Below are positions 1-7,828 of a DNA stretch of 14,292 nucleotides, piece by piece (position 1 is the stretch's first letter; each line of letters starts with the position of its first letter). A program made the translations under genes and the position numbers. Source of the stretch: Deltaproteobacteria bacterium (lineage in GTDB: Bacteria; Desulfobacterota; Binatia; Binatales; Binataceae); assembly GCA_021780585.1 (NCBI GenBank), contig JAJXYM010000437.1, forward strand, positions 1 through 14,292, written 5' to 3'. Below the pieces are notes generated by a model. That model was not told the DNA's origin. It made no database searches and saw only the letters and a list, made by a program, of their open reading frames with translations.

Positions 1-846
1 CGGATTGAGCGGGCCGGGGATAAAGCCGGGAATCGCCTGCAGGCGGCGCTGGCGCGCGCCATTGACGCCGGGAATCGAGGCGAGCAGACCCTTCGTATAC
101 GGACTCAGCGGATTGCGGAACAGTTCCGCCGCCGCCGCCCGCTCCATCACGCGCGCGGCGTAGAGGATCGTCACGTCGTCGGCGTATTGGGCGACGATGC
201 CGAGGTCGTGGGTGACGAGGATCACGGCGAGGCCGAGCCGCTCCTGCAACTCGCGAATCAGGTCAAGAATCTGCGCCTGGATGGTCACGTCGAGCGCCGT
301 GGTCGGTTCGTCGGCGATCAGCAGGCGCGGATTGCACGCCAGCGCCATCGCGATCATCACCCGCTGGCGCATCCCGCCGGAAAGCTGATGCGGATAGTCG
401 CGCAGGCGGCGTTCGGGGTCCGCGATACCGACCATCCGGAGCGCCTCTATCGTGCGTTCGCGCACGGCCGCGCGCGGGAGCCGCTGATGCAGCCGGATGG
501 CCTCGCCAATCTGGCTGCCGATCGTGAAAACGGGATTGAGCGAGGTCATCGGTTCCTGGAAGATCATCGCGATCCGCGCCCCGCGAATCGCGCGCATCCG
601 GGCTTCCGGCAGCGTCGCCAGATCGTTCCCTTCGAAGTTGATCGAACCGCCGACGATGCGCGCATTGTCCGGCAACAGGCGCATCACGGAGAGCGCGCTC
701 ACGGTTTTGCCGGAGCCGGATTCGCCGACGATGCCGGTCAGGCGGCCGGGCGCGACCGAAAAGCTCACGCCGTCCACGGCGCGGATTTCGCCGCGCGGCG
801 TGAAGAACGAGGTGCGCAGGTCTTTGACTTCGAGCAGCGGCTGCAC
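1..846 (-). CDS. Oligopeptide/dipeptide ABC transporter ATP-binding protein (DppD/OppD family), 3' end cut by window
   Basis: ATP-hydrolysing subunit of a peptide/nickel-type ABC importer, working on the cytoplasmic face with two permeases and a substrate-binding protein that are not in the window. I translated 282 residues. Walker A GESGSGKT lies at 41-48, the Q-loop Q97 is in IFQEPMTSLNP, the signature LSGGMRQR is at 155-162, Walker B LLIADEP at 175-181 and the H-loop THD at 212-214. After the ATPase domain comes the start of the C-terminal oligo_HPY extension (NPLSPYTKGLLASIPG), typical of DppD/OppD; roughly the last 40-50 residues are missing at the window edge. The GTG at 844-846 is the only start after an in-frame TAA four codons upstream, and it has no clear Shine-Dalgarno. 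It lies 45 nt downstream of the hydrolase gene on the same strand. The substrate cannot be read; family names say peptide, but many such systems carry other solutes. Confidence 0.93.
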   Translation of the reverse strand, partial: MQPLLEVKDLRTSFFTPRGEIRAVDGVSFSVAPGRLTGIVGESGSGKTVSALSVMRLLPDNARIVGGSINFEGNDLATLPEARMRAIRGARIAMIFQEPMTSLNPVFTIGSQIGEAIRLHQRLPRAAVRERTIEALRMVGIADPERRLRDYPHQLSGGMRQRVMIAMALACNPRLLIADEPTTALDVTIQAQILDLIRELQERLGLAVILVTHDLGIVAQYADDVTILYAARVMERAAAAELFRNPLSPYTKGLLASIPGVNGARQRRLQAIPGFIPGPLNP

Positions 847-891
847 GCGCGAATTACGTTATCATCGCGGCGCGCCCGCCCAAAGCGACGA

Positions 892-1626
892 TCAGGCGCG
901 GGCCAGTTCGCCCAGCGCGCGGGCGGTTTCGAGCGGATGGGTGAACATCAGCTCGTGGCCGGCCTGGATCGATCGGGTGACGGGATTTTTCAGCTTGCCG
1001 GCGAAGACGCGCCATTTCGCCGGATCGTCGAAGACCAGGTCGTTTTCGCAAAATAGATAGCCGGTCGGAATTTTTGCGCCGTAAAAATCCCGCAGCGACG
1101 CCTTTTCGGCGGCCGGCGCGGACGGTTCCGGCACGAGCGCCGAAAGCACGAAATCCTGCAGGCCGCGGGCGCCGTCCTGAATAAACGCGGCGCGGAAGCG
1201 CTCGGCCGTAAGCGTGAAGGCCGACTCGCCCTCGGCGAGACCGCGGATATGCGCGGCGGCGGAATCCGACATCAGCGGACCCATGTCCTCGAATGCGCTC
1301 GAATCCTCCGAGATCACCAGCGCGGTGACGAAGACGACGCGCTTGATCCGCTCGGGAATCCGCTCGGCGACGCCCGCGATCGTCATGCCGCCGAGGCTGT
1401 GGCCGGCGAGCACGACGTCGCGCAGGTTGCGCTCCTCGATAAAGCGCACGACGCTGTCGACATAGCCGGCGCGCGTGGCGCGGGCGGGATCGAGATGATT
1501 CGCGCCGTGGGCGGGAAGATCGACCGCGAACGCGCGATCGCCATTGGCTTCGAGTTGGCGGATTACGCCCGCCCAGCACCATGCGCCATGCCATGCGCCA
1601 TGCACGAGAACGTGGGTTTCAGCCAT
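892..1626 (-). CDS. Alpha/beta hydrolase, methylesterase/hydroxynitrile-lyase-like (EstC type)
   Basis: Small cytoplasmic serine hydrolase of 244 residues, most like plant methylesterase/hydroxynitrile lyase relatives in bacteria. The N-terminus carries the oxyanion-region motif LVHGAWHGAWCW (residues 7-18). The nucleophile elbow is AGHSLGG with Ser77, and the rest of the triad is probably Asp196 (in CENDLVF) and His224 (in AGHELMFTHP). Length and motif spacing fit this family, whose usual reaction is hydrolysis of a small ester; the actual substrate is unknown. I start it at the ATG at 1624-1626 and not at the farther upstream start at 1695, because GGAG sits 9 nt before it and the motif begins within a few residues. 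It is transcribed toward the ABC ATPase gene 45 nt downstream and may form an operon with it. It is divergent from the amidohydrolase gene. Confidence 0.9.
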   Translation of the reverse strand: MAETHVLVHGAWHGAWCWAGVIRQLEANGDRAFAVDLPAHGANHLDPARATRAGYVDSVVRFIEERNLRDVVLAGHSLGGMTIAGVAERIPERIKRVVFVTALVISEDSSAFEDMGPLMSDSAAAHIRGLAEGESAFTLTAERFRAAFIQDGARGLQDFVLSALVPEPSAPAAEKASLRDFYGAKIPTGYLFCENDLVFDDPAKWRVFAGKLKNPVTRSIQAGHELMFTHPLETARALGELARA

Positions 1627-1635
1627 CGTCGTACG

Positions 1636-1639
1636 CTCC
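1636..1639 (-). promoter_or_regulatory. Shine-Dalgarno GGAG for the 892-1626 hydrolase
   Basis: On the minus strand GGAG lies 9 nt before the ATG at 1626. This supports the shorter start over the in-frame start at 1695, whose extra 23 residues show no family similarity. Confidence 0.6.
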
Positions 1640-1707
1640 GCAATCCGGATGGGCGGGATAAATAGCGCCGACGGCGGCGCGCTGTAAAGCGGCAACCTCC
1701 GCCGCGC

Positions 1708-1736
1708 TTGACATCGCGGAACGGCGGTCCTAGCTC
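1708..1736 (+). promoter_or_regulatory. Possible sigma70-type promoter for the amidohydrolase
   Basis: A perfect TTGACA box at 1708-1713 is followed after 17 nt by TAGCTC at 1731-1736, which is only a weak match to the -10 consensus (TA at its first two bases). It lies about 67 nt before the amidohydrolase ATG, inside the divergent spacer 1627-1802. The -35 hexamer and spacing are good but the -10 is poor, so this is a candidate only. Confidence 0.3.
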
Positions 1737-1773
1737 TGGCGATCGATCAATACTGAACGACGCGAACATTCCA

Positions 1774-1791
1774 GGCGCCGCAAGCGGCGCC
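1774..1791. repeat. Perfect inverted repeat abutting the amidohydrolase ribosome binding site
   Basis: Arms GGCGCCGC (1774-1781) and GCGGCGCC (1784-1791) are separated by AA. As RNA the stem would end one base before the GGAGG at 1792-1796; as DNA it could be a dimeric operator. In GC-rich DNA such repeats arise often by chance, so only its location makes it notable. Confidence 0.35.
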
Positions 1792-1796
1792 GGAGG
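1792..1796 (+). promoter_or_regulatory. Shine-Dalgarno GGAGG for the amidohydrolase
   Basis: GGAGG is followed after 6 nt by the ATG at 1803. This strong site fixes the start of the amidohydrolase gene. Confidence 0.75.
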
Positions 1797-1802
1797 TCTC
1801 AG

Positions 1803-3299
1803 ATGGCTGGCAATCATCAGACGGAGCCGCGCGCGATTCGGGCGAAGCTCGATTTTCCGGTGATCGATTCCGATGGCCATTGGCTGGAATTCACGCCGGT
1901 GATCCTCGATTTCCTGCGCAAGGCGGGCGGCGCCGCCGCCGTCGAAGGCTACCTCTCGCGCGAGCGCATGGTCGCGGCGACCCTCCTGATGACGCCCGCG
2001 CAGCGGCGCGAGGAACGGCGCGCGCAACAGGCGTGGTGGGCCTTCCCGACCAGGAACACGCGCGATCGGGCGACCGCGCTCGCGCCGCGCCTGCTCTACG
2101 AGCGGATGGAGGAGCTGGGGTTGGACTTCACCGTGCTCTATCCGACCACCGGCCTCGGCATCGCCACGATCGGCAACGACGAGATGCGCCGCGCGACCTG
2201 CCGCGCCTTCAACACCTACGCCGCCGAAACTTTCGCGAAATTCTCCGATCGGATGACGCCAGCGGCGGTAATCCCGATGCATACGCCGCAGGAGGCGCTT
2301 GCGGAACTCGAACATGCGATCGGCCAGCTCGGCCTCAAGACGGTCGTGATGGGCAGTCTGATGCGGCGGGCGATTCGCGCCAGCGACGGCGGCGTCAAGA
2401 GCCGCTCGTCGTGGTACGACGTAATCGGGATCGACAGCGAATACGATTACGATCCGGTATGGGCGCGATGCGTCGAGCTGAAGGTCGCACCGACCTTCCA
2501 TAGCGCGGCGCGCGGACTCGGCTTCCGCGTCTCGCCGTCGAACTTCACCTACAATCATATCGGCCATTTCGCGACCGCCGGCGAAGCGGTCTGCAAGGCG
2601 CTGTTCATGGGCGGCGTAACGCGGCGCTTCCCGACGCTCAAGTTCGCCTTTCTCGAAGGCGGCGTCGGCTGGGCGTGTCAGCTATACGCCGACCTGATCG
2701 GCCATTGGAAGAAGCGCAATCCCGCCGCGCTGGCGGAGGTCGATCCGGCGAACCTGGATCGCACGGAGCTGCGCGAACTGCTCGGACGCTACGCCGGCGC
2801 GGAATTCGCGGCGCGAATCGACGAATATCGTCTCGTGCCGGAGGGCGAGGAGGCCGCCGCCCGATGGGCCGCCCAGGGCGCCGCGATCATCGACGATTAC
2901 GCCGCCTGCGGAATCGAACGCGCGCGCGATATCGCCGATCTGTTCACGCGCAACTTCTTTTTCGGCTGCGAGGCCGACGATCCGATCAACGTCTGGGGCT
3001 ACAACGCGAAGGTCAATCCGTACCGCGCGCGGCTCAAGATGCTGTTCGGATCGGATATCGGCCACTTCGACGTCCCGGACATGCGCGAGGTGCTGATCGA
3101 GGCGCACGAGCTGGTCGACGACGGGCTGATCGGCGACGACGACTTCCGCGAATTCGTCTTCGGCTGGCCGGTCGAATTCTGGGCCGGGATGAATCCGGAT
3201 TTCTTCGCCGGCACGGCCGTCGAGAGCGCCGTCCGCCGCGAACTTGAACGGCGCGCAACCGCGTCAGCCGCGTCCGCGCGCGCCTCAACCCCGGCTTAG
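1803..3299 (+). CDS. Metal-dependent amidohydrolase, amidohydrolase-2 (TIM-barrel) family
   Basis: Predicted cytoplasmic TIM-barrel hydrolase or decarboxylase of 498 residues, related to the ACMSD/amidohydrolase-2 group that acts on aromatic acids, amides or lactones. Visible family landmarks in order are: strand-1 motif DSDGHWLE with D22, D24, H26 and E29; PMHTPQEA near residues 157-164; H233 in PTFHS; H252 and H255 in NHIGHF; the FLEGGVGW segment at 283-290; and the C-terminal GSDIGHFD with D418, the likely catalytic or metal aspartate. The strand-1 site is DxH where classic amidohydrolases have HxH, as is common in this subgroup. It is longer than many relatives, and its tail is a low-complexity Ala/Ser stretch. 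GGAGG lies 6 nt before the ATG. It is divergent from the upstream hydrolase, and its end overlaps the propeller gene by 15 bp. The substrate cannot be told from sequence. Confidence 0.9.
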   Translation: MAGNHQTEPRAIRAKLDFPVIDSDGHWLEFTPVILDFLRKAGGAAAVEGYLSRERMVAATLLMTPAQRREERRAQQAWWAFPTRNTRDRATALAPRLLYERMEELGLDFTVLYPTTGLGIATIGNDEMRRATCRAFNTYAAETFAKFSDRMTPAAVIPMHTPQEALAELEHAIGQLGLKTVVMGSLMRRAIRASDGGVKSRSSWYDVIGIDSEYDYDPVWARCVELKVAPTFHSAARGLGFRVSPSNFTYNHIGHFATAGEAVCKALFMGGVTRRFPTLKFAFLEGGVGWACQLYADLIGHWKKRNPAALAEVDPANLDRTELRELLGRYAGAEFAARIDEYRLVPEGEEAAARWAAQGAAIIDDYAACGIERARDIADLFTRNFFFGCEADDPINVWGYNAKVNPYRARLKMLFGSDIGHFDVPDMREVLIEAHELVDDGLIGDDDFREFVFGWPVEFWAGMNPDFFAGTAVESAVRRELERRATASAASARASTPA

Positions 3300-4886
3300 C
3301 GCAAGGATACTGCCGTCACCGTCGGCCGCGATATAGATCGTCCCGTCGGCGCCGACCGTGATTCCGGCAAACGGCCTGAGCGGTCCCGGCAACAGTCCGT
3401 CGATACCCATCAGGAGCTTGGGCGCGACGCCCGGCGGCGCGCCGACCGGCAGATTCGTCGCGATCGTCGTGCGCTGCTTCGTGCGCAGCGACAGGCCGAC
3501 CAGCGTATGCGCGCCGGCGTCGAGCGCGAGCAACTCTTCGCCGGCAATCGCGAGTCCGTGCGGCTCGGCGAGGCCGTCGAGTACGGTCGCGACGCCGCCA
3601 TTGATTTGCGCGACGCGGCCCTTGCCCGCCTCGCTGATGTAAACGCCGCCCTGCGAATCGATCGCGACGCCGGTGGGGCGCGCGAGTCCGCGCGCCAGCG
3701 TCTCAACCGCGCCGCCGGAAATTGCGAGCACGCGTCCGCCGCCGCCCTCGCATACCACCGCATCGCCGTCGGGCGCGATCGCGATGCCGTAAAGTTCGTT
3801 CAGGCCGCTCGCCAGCACGGCCATCTCATGGGTTTCCGGATGGTAGACGGTAACGTCGCCGGCCGAGGTCGTGACGACCAGATTGCCGTCGGCGCCGCGC
3901 GCGACACCGCGCACGAAACCGGGGAATTGGCCGTCGAAGAGCATCCCGACGCGCCGCGCCGAACCGTCGGCCGCGACCAACGCCATGCTGATTCCGTCGG
4001 CGGCGTAGAGCGCGCCGTCGCCGCCGATCGCCAGTCCCATCGGCCCGAGGAATCCGGCCGGCGCCAGCCGCCGTTCGCGACCGTCCGCCGTGATTTCGGC
4101 CACGCCGCCGTCGACGAAATGGGACACGAACAGCCGGTCGTCGGCGGTCAGCGCAAGATTGTCGAGGCCGGGACGAACTTTGGCGACGACGCGCCTGGCG
4201 CCGCTCCGCAAATCGATTCGCAAAATTTCGCCGCTGCGGCCCTGGGTCGAGAGCAGGTAGCCCTGGCTGTCGAACTTGACGGCGGTGGGAATCGCAAGGT
4301 CGGCGGCGAAGCGCTCGGGACGTCCGCCGTCGAGCGGAATCCGCCAGATTTCGTTCGCGCCGATCGCGGGGAAATAGATATTGCCGTCGGGCCCGACCGC
4401 GAGCGCGTTGGGCAGCGGCAGGTTCTCGGCGAGCTGGCGCGGCGCGCGGCCGTCGGGAAACAGCTCGAACAGCCGGCCGCCGGGACGGCATTCGTCCATG
4501 AACAGCCGGTCGCGCCATGCGGTGATACCGTTGGCCCCCGGAACGTTGTCGGCGATAATCCGCACGTCGCCGTTGGCCGCCCGCGCGCATACCCGTTCGC
4601 TCATCACCTCGGTGACGTACATCGTGCCGCGCGAATCGAAGGCGAGATCGTCGGGCGCGACGATCGCGCCGCCGATCGGGCTAATCGTGGCCACCGCGCC
4701 GCTCGCGATATCGACCGCGCTGACCTGGCTGCCGAACGCCTGCGCGACGTAGAGCCGGCCGTCCGGTCCGACCCGCATCCCGTTGGCTCCGAACAGGACG
4801 CTCGGCGCCGTCAGCGCCCGCAGGCTCCATCCGGGAGCGGCCTGCGGAGAACGGTCGCTGACGAAACGGCTCGATTGGGTTCCCAT
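3285..4886 (-). CDS. SMP-30/NHL-like beta-propeller protein, apparently two six-bladed propellers
   Basis: A 533-residue protein built almost wholly of NHL/SMP-30-like blades. I count twelve repeats of about 40-45 residues with the recurring pattern NGxxxGPDGxLYVA followed by a Val/Ile-rich strand, for example GMRVGPDGRLYVAQ, ALAVGPDGNIYFPA, GVAIDSQGGVYISE and GITVGADGTIYIAA. Twelve blades fit two tandem six-bladed propellers. Relatives include SMP-30/gluconolactonases, virginiamycin B lyase-like proteins and NHL proteins. I could not confirm the full SMP-30 metal triad (Glu, Asn, Asp): an Asn is present in PNALAVGPDG, but the blade-5 position expected to be Asp reads PTAVKFD. Lactonase activity is therefore uncertain. 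No signal peptide is seen. A GTG at 4889 directly precedes the chosen ATG at 4886; GGAGG (4895-4899) serves either. It converges with and overlaps the amidohydrolase gene. Confidence 0.83.
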   Translation of the reverse strand: MGTQSSRFVSDRSPQAAPGWSLRALTAPSVLFGANGMRVGPDGRLYVAQAFGSQVSAVDIASGAVATISPIGGAIVAPDDLAFDSRGTMYVTEVMSERVCARAANGDVRIIADNVPGANGITAWRDRLFMDECRPGGRLFELFPDGRAPRQLAENLPLPNALAVGPDGNIYFPAIGANEIWRIPLDGGRPERFAADLAIPTAVKFDSQGYLLSTQGRSGEILRIDLRSGARRVVAKVRPGLDNLALTADDRLFVSHFVDGGVAEITADGRERRLAPAGFLGPMGLAIGGDGALYAADGISMALVAADGSARRVGMLFDGQFPGFVRGVARGADGNLVVTTSAGDVTVYHPETHEMAVLASGLNELYGIAIAPDGDAVVCEGGGGRVLAISGGAVETLARGLARPTGVAIDSQGGVYISEAGKGRVAQINGGVATVLDGLAEPHGLAIAGEELLALDAGAHTLVGLSLRTKQRTTIATNLPVGAPPGVAPKLLMGIDGLLPGPLRPFAGITVGADGTIYIAADGDGSILALSRG

Positions 4887-4894
4887 CACAGGGT

Positions 4895-4899
4895 CCTCC
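4895..4899 (-). promoter_or_regulatory. Shine-Dalgarno GGAGG for the propeller gene
   Basis: On the minus strand GGAGG lies 8 nt before the ATG at 4886 and 5 nt before an adjacent in-frame GTG at 4889. The ATG is preferred, but either start changes the protein by one residue only. The rest of the divergent spacer up to 5094 holds no convincing promoter. Confidence 0.65.
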
Positions 4900-5082
4900 G
4901 GCGGCGGATTCGCGTGGTCGGAATTCCAGCGTCGTTACAGCTTGCGCCACGAATATGCTAAACGGCAAGGGCAATCGCGTTCGCGCGTCGCCCGGTCCGT
5001 ATCGCCAGGCGAAGCAACTTGCGGGCGCGCAACCATGGACCGCGGGACCGGCCTTCGTCGCCGGCGAACAGGTCCGCAGCGC

Positions 5083-5087
5083 GGAGG
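5083..5087 (+). promoter_or_regulatory. Shine-Dalgarno GGAGG that decides the GTG start of the luciferase-like gene
   Basis: GGAGG is followed after 7 nt by GTG at 5095. The reading frame stays open far upstream (to before 4800), but that extension is Arg-rich and unlike the family, so this site sets the start. Confidence 0.75.
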
Positions 5088-5094
5088 AATTATT

Positions 5095-6009
5095 GTGGCG
5101 TCAGTCGAATTCGGCGTGGCGATACCGTCCAGCAAAGGGATTCCGGAATTTGCGCAAAAAGCGGAACGGATGGGCTTCGATTATCTGACCAGCGGCGAGC
5201 ACATGATGTTTCATGGGCCGGTCGCGAACTCATTGATCGCGCTCTCGGTCGCCGCCGGCGCGACCAGCCGAATCAAATTGATGAGCTCGGTCGTGCTGAT
5301 CCCGCTGTACACGCCGATGGTGGTCGCGAAGCTGGCCTCGGTGCTCGACGTCGCCTCCAACGGCCGCTACCACATGGGGATCGGCATCGGCGGGGAGTTC
5401 CCGAAGGAATTCGAAGCGGTCGGCGTGCCGGTCAAGCAGCGCGGATCGCGCACCAACGAGGCGCTGGAAGTAATCAAACGGCTGTGGACCGAGAAGGACG
5501 TCACCTTCGAGGGGCGCTATACGAAATTTTCCGGCGTGACGATCAGTCCGTCGCCCGTGCAAAAACCGCATCCGCCGATCTGGGTCGCCGGCCGCAAGGA
5601 GCCCGCGATGCGCCGGGCGGCGATCTATGGCGACGGCTGGCTGCCGTACATGTATACGCCCGAAATGCTGCATGAGAGCCTGGAGAAGATTCGCCAGTTC
5701 GGCAAGGAAGCCGGACGCGACCTGAGCCACTTCCGGCCGGGCTTGTTCATCTTCGCGTCGGTCTACAAGGATCGCGACTTCGCGATTCAGCAGGCGGCCA
5801 AGGCGCTCGGCGGCACCTATGCGCAGGATTTTTCGAAAATCGCGGCCCGCTATACCCTCTCCGGCGGGGTCGAGGATTGCCGCAAGCGGCTCAAGGAGTA
5901 CGTCGACGCTGGCGCTCGGTCGGTGATGCTGAGCTGGGCCTGCCGCCATGAGGATATCGACGAGAACATGAAGCTGGTGGCCGAGGAGGTCGCACCGGCC
6001 TTCCGATGA
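5095..6009 (+). CDS. LLM class flavin/F420-dependent oxidoreductase (luciferase-like monooxygenase family)
   Basis: A 304-residue TIM-barrel oxidoreductase of the bacterial luciferase-like superfamily, cytoplasmic, using reduced flavin or F420. The start is VASVEFGVAIPSSKG, the typical beginning of barrel strand 1. Further landmarks are the early GEHMMF segment (residues 34-39), LDVASNGRYHMGIGIGGEF with the family Gly-rich strand, the EALEVIKRLWTE helix, PIWVAGRKEPAMRRAA and GDGWLPY. These match the TIGR03619-like F420 group better than the FMN-reductase-dependent luciferases, but cofactor choice is an inference. The GTG start at 5095 is supported by GGAGG 7 nt upstream. It is the first gene of a plus-strand run: the membrane protein follows after 39 nt, and an esterase after that. 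A role in oxidation or reduction of a hydrophobic substrate together with the esterase is plausible but unproven. Confidence 0.9.
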   Translation: MASVEFGVAIPSSKGIPEFAQKAERMGFDYLTSGEHMMFHGPVANSLIALSVAAGATSRIKLMSSVVLIPLYTPMVVAKLASVLDVASNGRYHMGIGIGGEFPKEFEAVGVPVKQRGSRTNEALEVIKRLWTEKDVTFEGRYTKFSGVTISPSPVQKPHPPIWVAGRKEPAMRRAAIYGDGWLPYMYTPEMLHESLEKIRQFGKEAGRDLSHFRPGLFIFASVYKDRDFAIQQAAKALGGTYAQDFSKIAARYTLSGGVEDCRKRLKEYVDAGARSVMLSWACRHEDIDENMKLVAEEVAPAFR

Positions 6010-6048
6010 GCGCGCCGAACCAGCCGGGGCGCGGTTGATGGCGCCGCG

Positions 6049-7701
6049 ATGACGCGGATGCGGCGCTGGCGCCAGCCGTTCGCGGCGATCGCCCCGCTGT
6101 TCGTGGCAGCGCTCGCGATCGCCGGCGCGGCGCGCGCGTCCGGACCGGCGCCGGTGACGCGCGGCGCGGCGTCATCGGCGCTTGACCCGGCGACAGCGGC
6201 CGCCGACCAGCTCGAGCGGACGGCGCGGGAGCGCTTCGGCGCTCTGAGCGCGGCCGAAGTCAAGCTGGTGCGATCCGCGCCGAAGCGCGAGCTGCAATGG
6301 ATCGGTCCAAGCGACGATCCCGACGACCCGACGAATAATCCGGCCAACGCCGAAAAGTGGGGCGCCAACCGCACGATTCGCGGCGCGATTATCTGTTGGC
6401 TGCTGACCGATCGCGAAGCCGCCGTGCTGGTCCATCCGAGCGGGATCGGGATCGCGGGCGCACGGATCGTCGGCCCATTCGACCTGTCTTATCAGCAGGT
6501 CAGGCCGCCGCTGACAATCCTGGATTCGGCGTTCGCCGACGGCATCGATATATCATTCGCGCATCTGAGCAGTCTCGACCTCGGCCGCGGCCGGGTCGGG
6601 CCGATCGCGGCCGAACAGACGATCGTCGCGGGCGACGTGCTGATGGAGGGGGGCGATTATGGCGCGGCGAACTTCTATCGCGCGCGCATCGGCGGCAACC
6701 TTGATTTTTCCGGCGCGCATCTGGGCGCCGCCGCGCCGCTGGTGGCGGTCGAGACGACGATCGGCGGCGACGCGCTGTTCCATCGGGGGTTCAGCACCGC
6801 CGGGATGCTCGATTTCCGGCTCGCGAGCATCGGCCGGTCGCTGAGCGTCCATGGCGCGCATTTTACCGGCGACGCGCCCAACGGCCTCAATGCCGAGCGC
6901 GCGACGATCGCGGGCGCGCTCTATTGGGTCGACGTGACCCATACCGCCGCGACCGTGCTCGATCTGAACGACGCGCATGCGCAGGCGTTATGGGACGATG
7001 CGGCGAGCTGGCCCGCGGCCGGCAATCTCAACCTCGCGGGCTTCGTCTATAGCGACTTCAGCGGGGGGCCGGGCGACGCCGCGACGCGGCTCGTATGGCT
7101 GCGCCGGCAGCCGCGCAATCTATGGGCGAATCCGCAGCCGTATCGCCAACTGGCGACGGCGATGCGCACGGACGGCGCCGAAGAAGACGCGGTTCAGGTC
7201 GAGATCGCGCGGGAAAACGCGATGACGAAATACGGCGGGCTGTCGCTGGGGCCGCGGCTATGGCGCGAGGGTCTGCGCGCGACGATCGGCTACGGCTACC
7301 GCCCACTGCGCGCGCTGTGGTGGATCGCGGGCTTCGTCGCGACCGGGACGCTGTTGTTCGGATGGGGCTATCGGGCGGGACTGATCACGCCGACCGCGGC
7401 GGACGCCTACGATAAATTTTGCCGCGAAGGCGCGCCGCCGCCGCACTATCCGCCGTTCAGCGGCTTCGTCTATTCGCTGGAGAATTTCCTGCCGGTGGTC
7501 GATTTGCATCAGGGCGCCTTTTGGCGGCCTAACCCGCTCCATCAGCCCGCCGCGAACGCCGCCGCGCGCGCGGCCGATGATCCGCGCTCCGCTATTCCGG
7601 CGCGACTGCTGCGCGGCTATCTATGGCTGCATATTCTCGCCGGATGGACGATTACGCCGCTCCTGTTCGCCGGGCTTACCGGTCTCCTGCGCAATGACTA
7701 G
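6049..7701 (+). CDS. Secreted/membrane-anchored pentapeptide-like (beta-helix) protein of unknown function
   Basis: A 550-residue protein not tied to any known reaction. Residues 1-30 form a signal peptide: Arg-rich start, hydrophobic core, then AxA before S31. The middle (about 130-320) has repeats with alternating hydrophobic and Gly/Asp turns, such as ARIGGNLDFSGAHLG, IGGDALFHRGFS and ASIGRSLSVHGAHFTG, about 20 residues apart. This is typical of a pentapeptide-like right-handed beta-helix, seen in proteins often labelled membrane-associated oxidoreductase without evidence. A transmembrane helix lies near 422-441. A conserved-looking FVYSLENFLPVVDLHQ block is at 473-488, and a final hydrophobic helix (LHILAGW... 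region) lies near 524-545. So the repeat domain probably faces the periplasm. The ATG at 6049 has no good Shine-Dalgarno; ATG at 6058 is an alternative. It sits 39 nt after the luciferase-like gene, probably co-transcribed. Confidence 0.8.
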   Translation: MTRMRRWRQPFAAIAPLFVAALAIAGAARASGPAPVTRGAASSALDPATAAADQLERTARERFGALSAAEVKLVRSAPKRELQWIGPSDDPDDPTNNPANAEKWGANRTIRGAIICWLLTDREAAVLVHPSGIGIAGARIVGPFDLSYQQVRPPLTILDSAFADGIDISFAHLSSLDLGRGRVGPIAAEQTIVAGDVLMEGGDYGAANFYRARIGGNLDFSGAHLGAAAPLVAVETTIGGDALFHRGFSTAGMLDFRLASIGRSLSVHGAHFTGDAPNGLNAERATIAGALYWVDVTHTAATVLDLNDAHAQALWDDAASWPAAGNLNLAGFVYSDFSGGPGDAATRLVWLRRQPRNLWANPQPYRQLATAMRTDGAEEDAVQVEIARENAMTKYGGLSLGPRLWREGLRATIGYGYRPLRALWWIAGFVATGTLLFGWGYRAGLITPTAADAYDKFCREGAPPPHYPPFSGFVYSLENFLPVVDLHQGAFWRPNPLHQPAANAAARAADDPRSAIPARLLRGYLWLHILAGWTITPLLFAGLTGLLRND

Positions 7702-7828
7702 CACGGTCCTCGACGCTCCGCGCGCGGCTTGGCGCGGCGGCGGCGGGTGGGCTACTCTGCGGCCCGAACCACGACCGTCGGCGCCGGTCACGCCGGACGA
7801 TCCGGCGGCGCGGCCGAAGATCAAAATC

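Noticed and set aside
187..1056. A 289-codon plus-strand frame opposite the ABC ATPase.
   Set aside because: The minus strand carries all the ABC motifs in order; the plus-strand frame has none and crosses into the hydrolase gene.
1581..1610. Tandem-looking repeat of GCGCCATGC units.
   Set aside because: It encodes the HGAWHGAW motif that is conserved in this hydrolase family, so it is protein-driven and not a mobile or regulatory repeat.
3507..4961. A 484-codon plus-strand open frame opposite the propeller gene.
   Set aside because: The minus-strand frame has twelve regular blade repeats and a good ribosome binding site; the plus-strand frame shows only composition-driven sequence.
4783..5094. 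Upstream extension of the luciferase-like gene.
   Set aside because: It is in frame but Arg-rich, overlaps the start of the divergent propeller gene, and is unlike the family, while GGAGG precedes the GTG at 5095.
4890..5094. Possible promoter around TATGCT at 4954-4959 in the divergent spacer.
   Set aside because: No acceptable -35 box lies at a proper distance on either strand.
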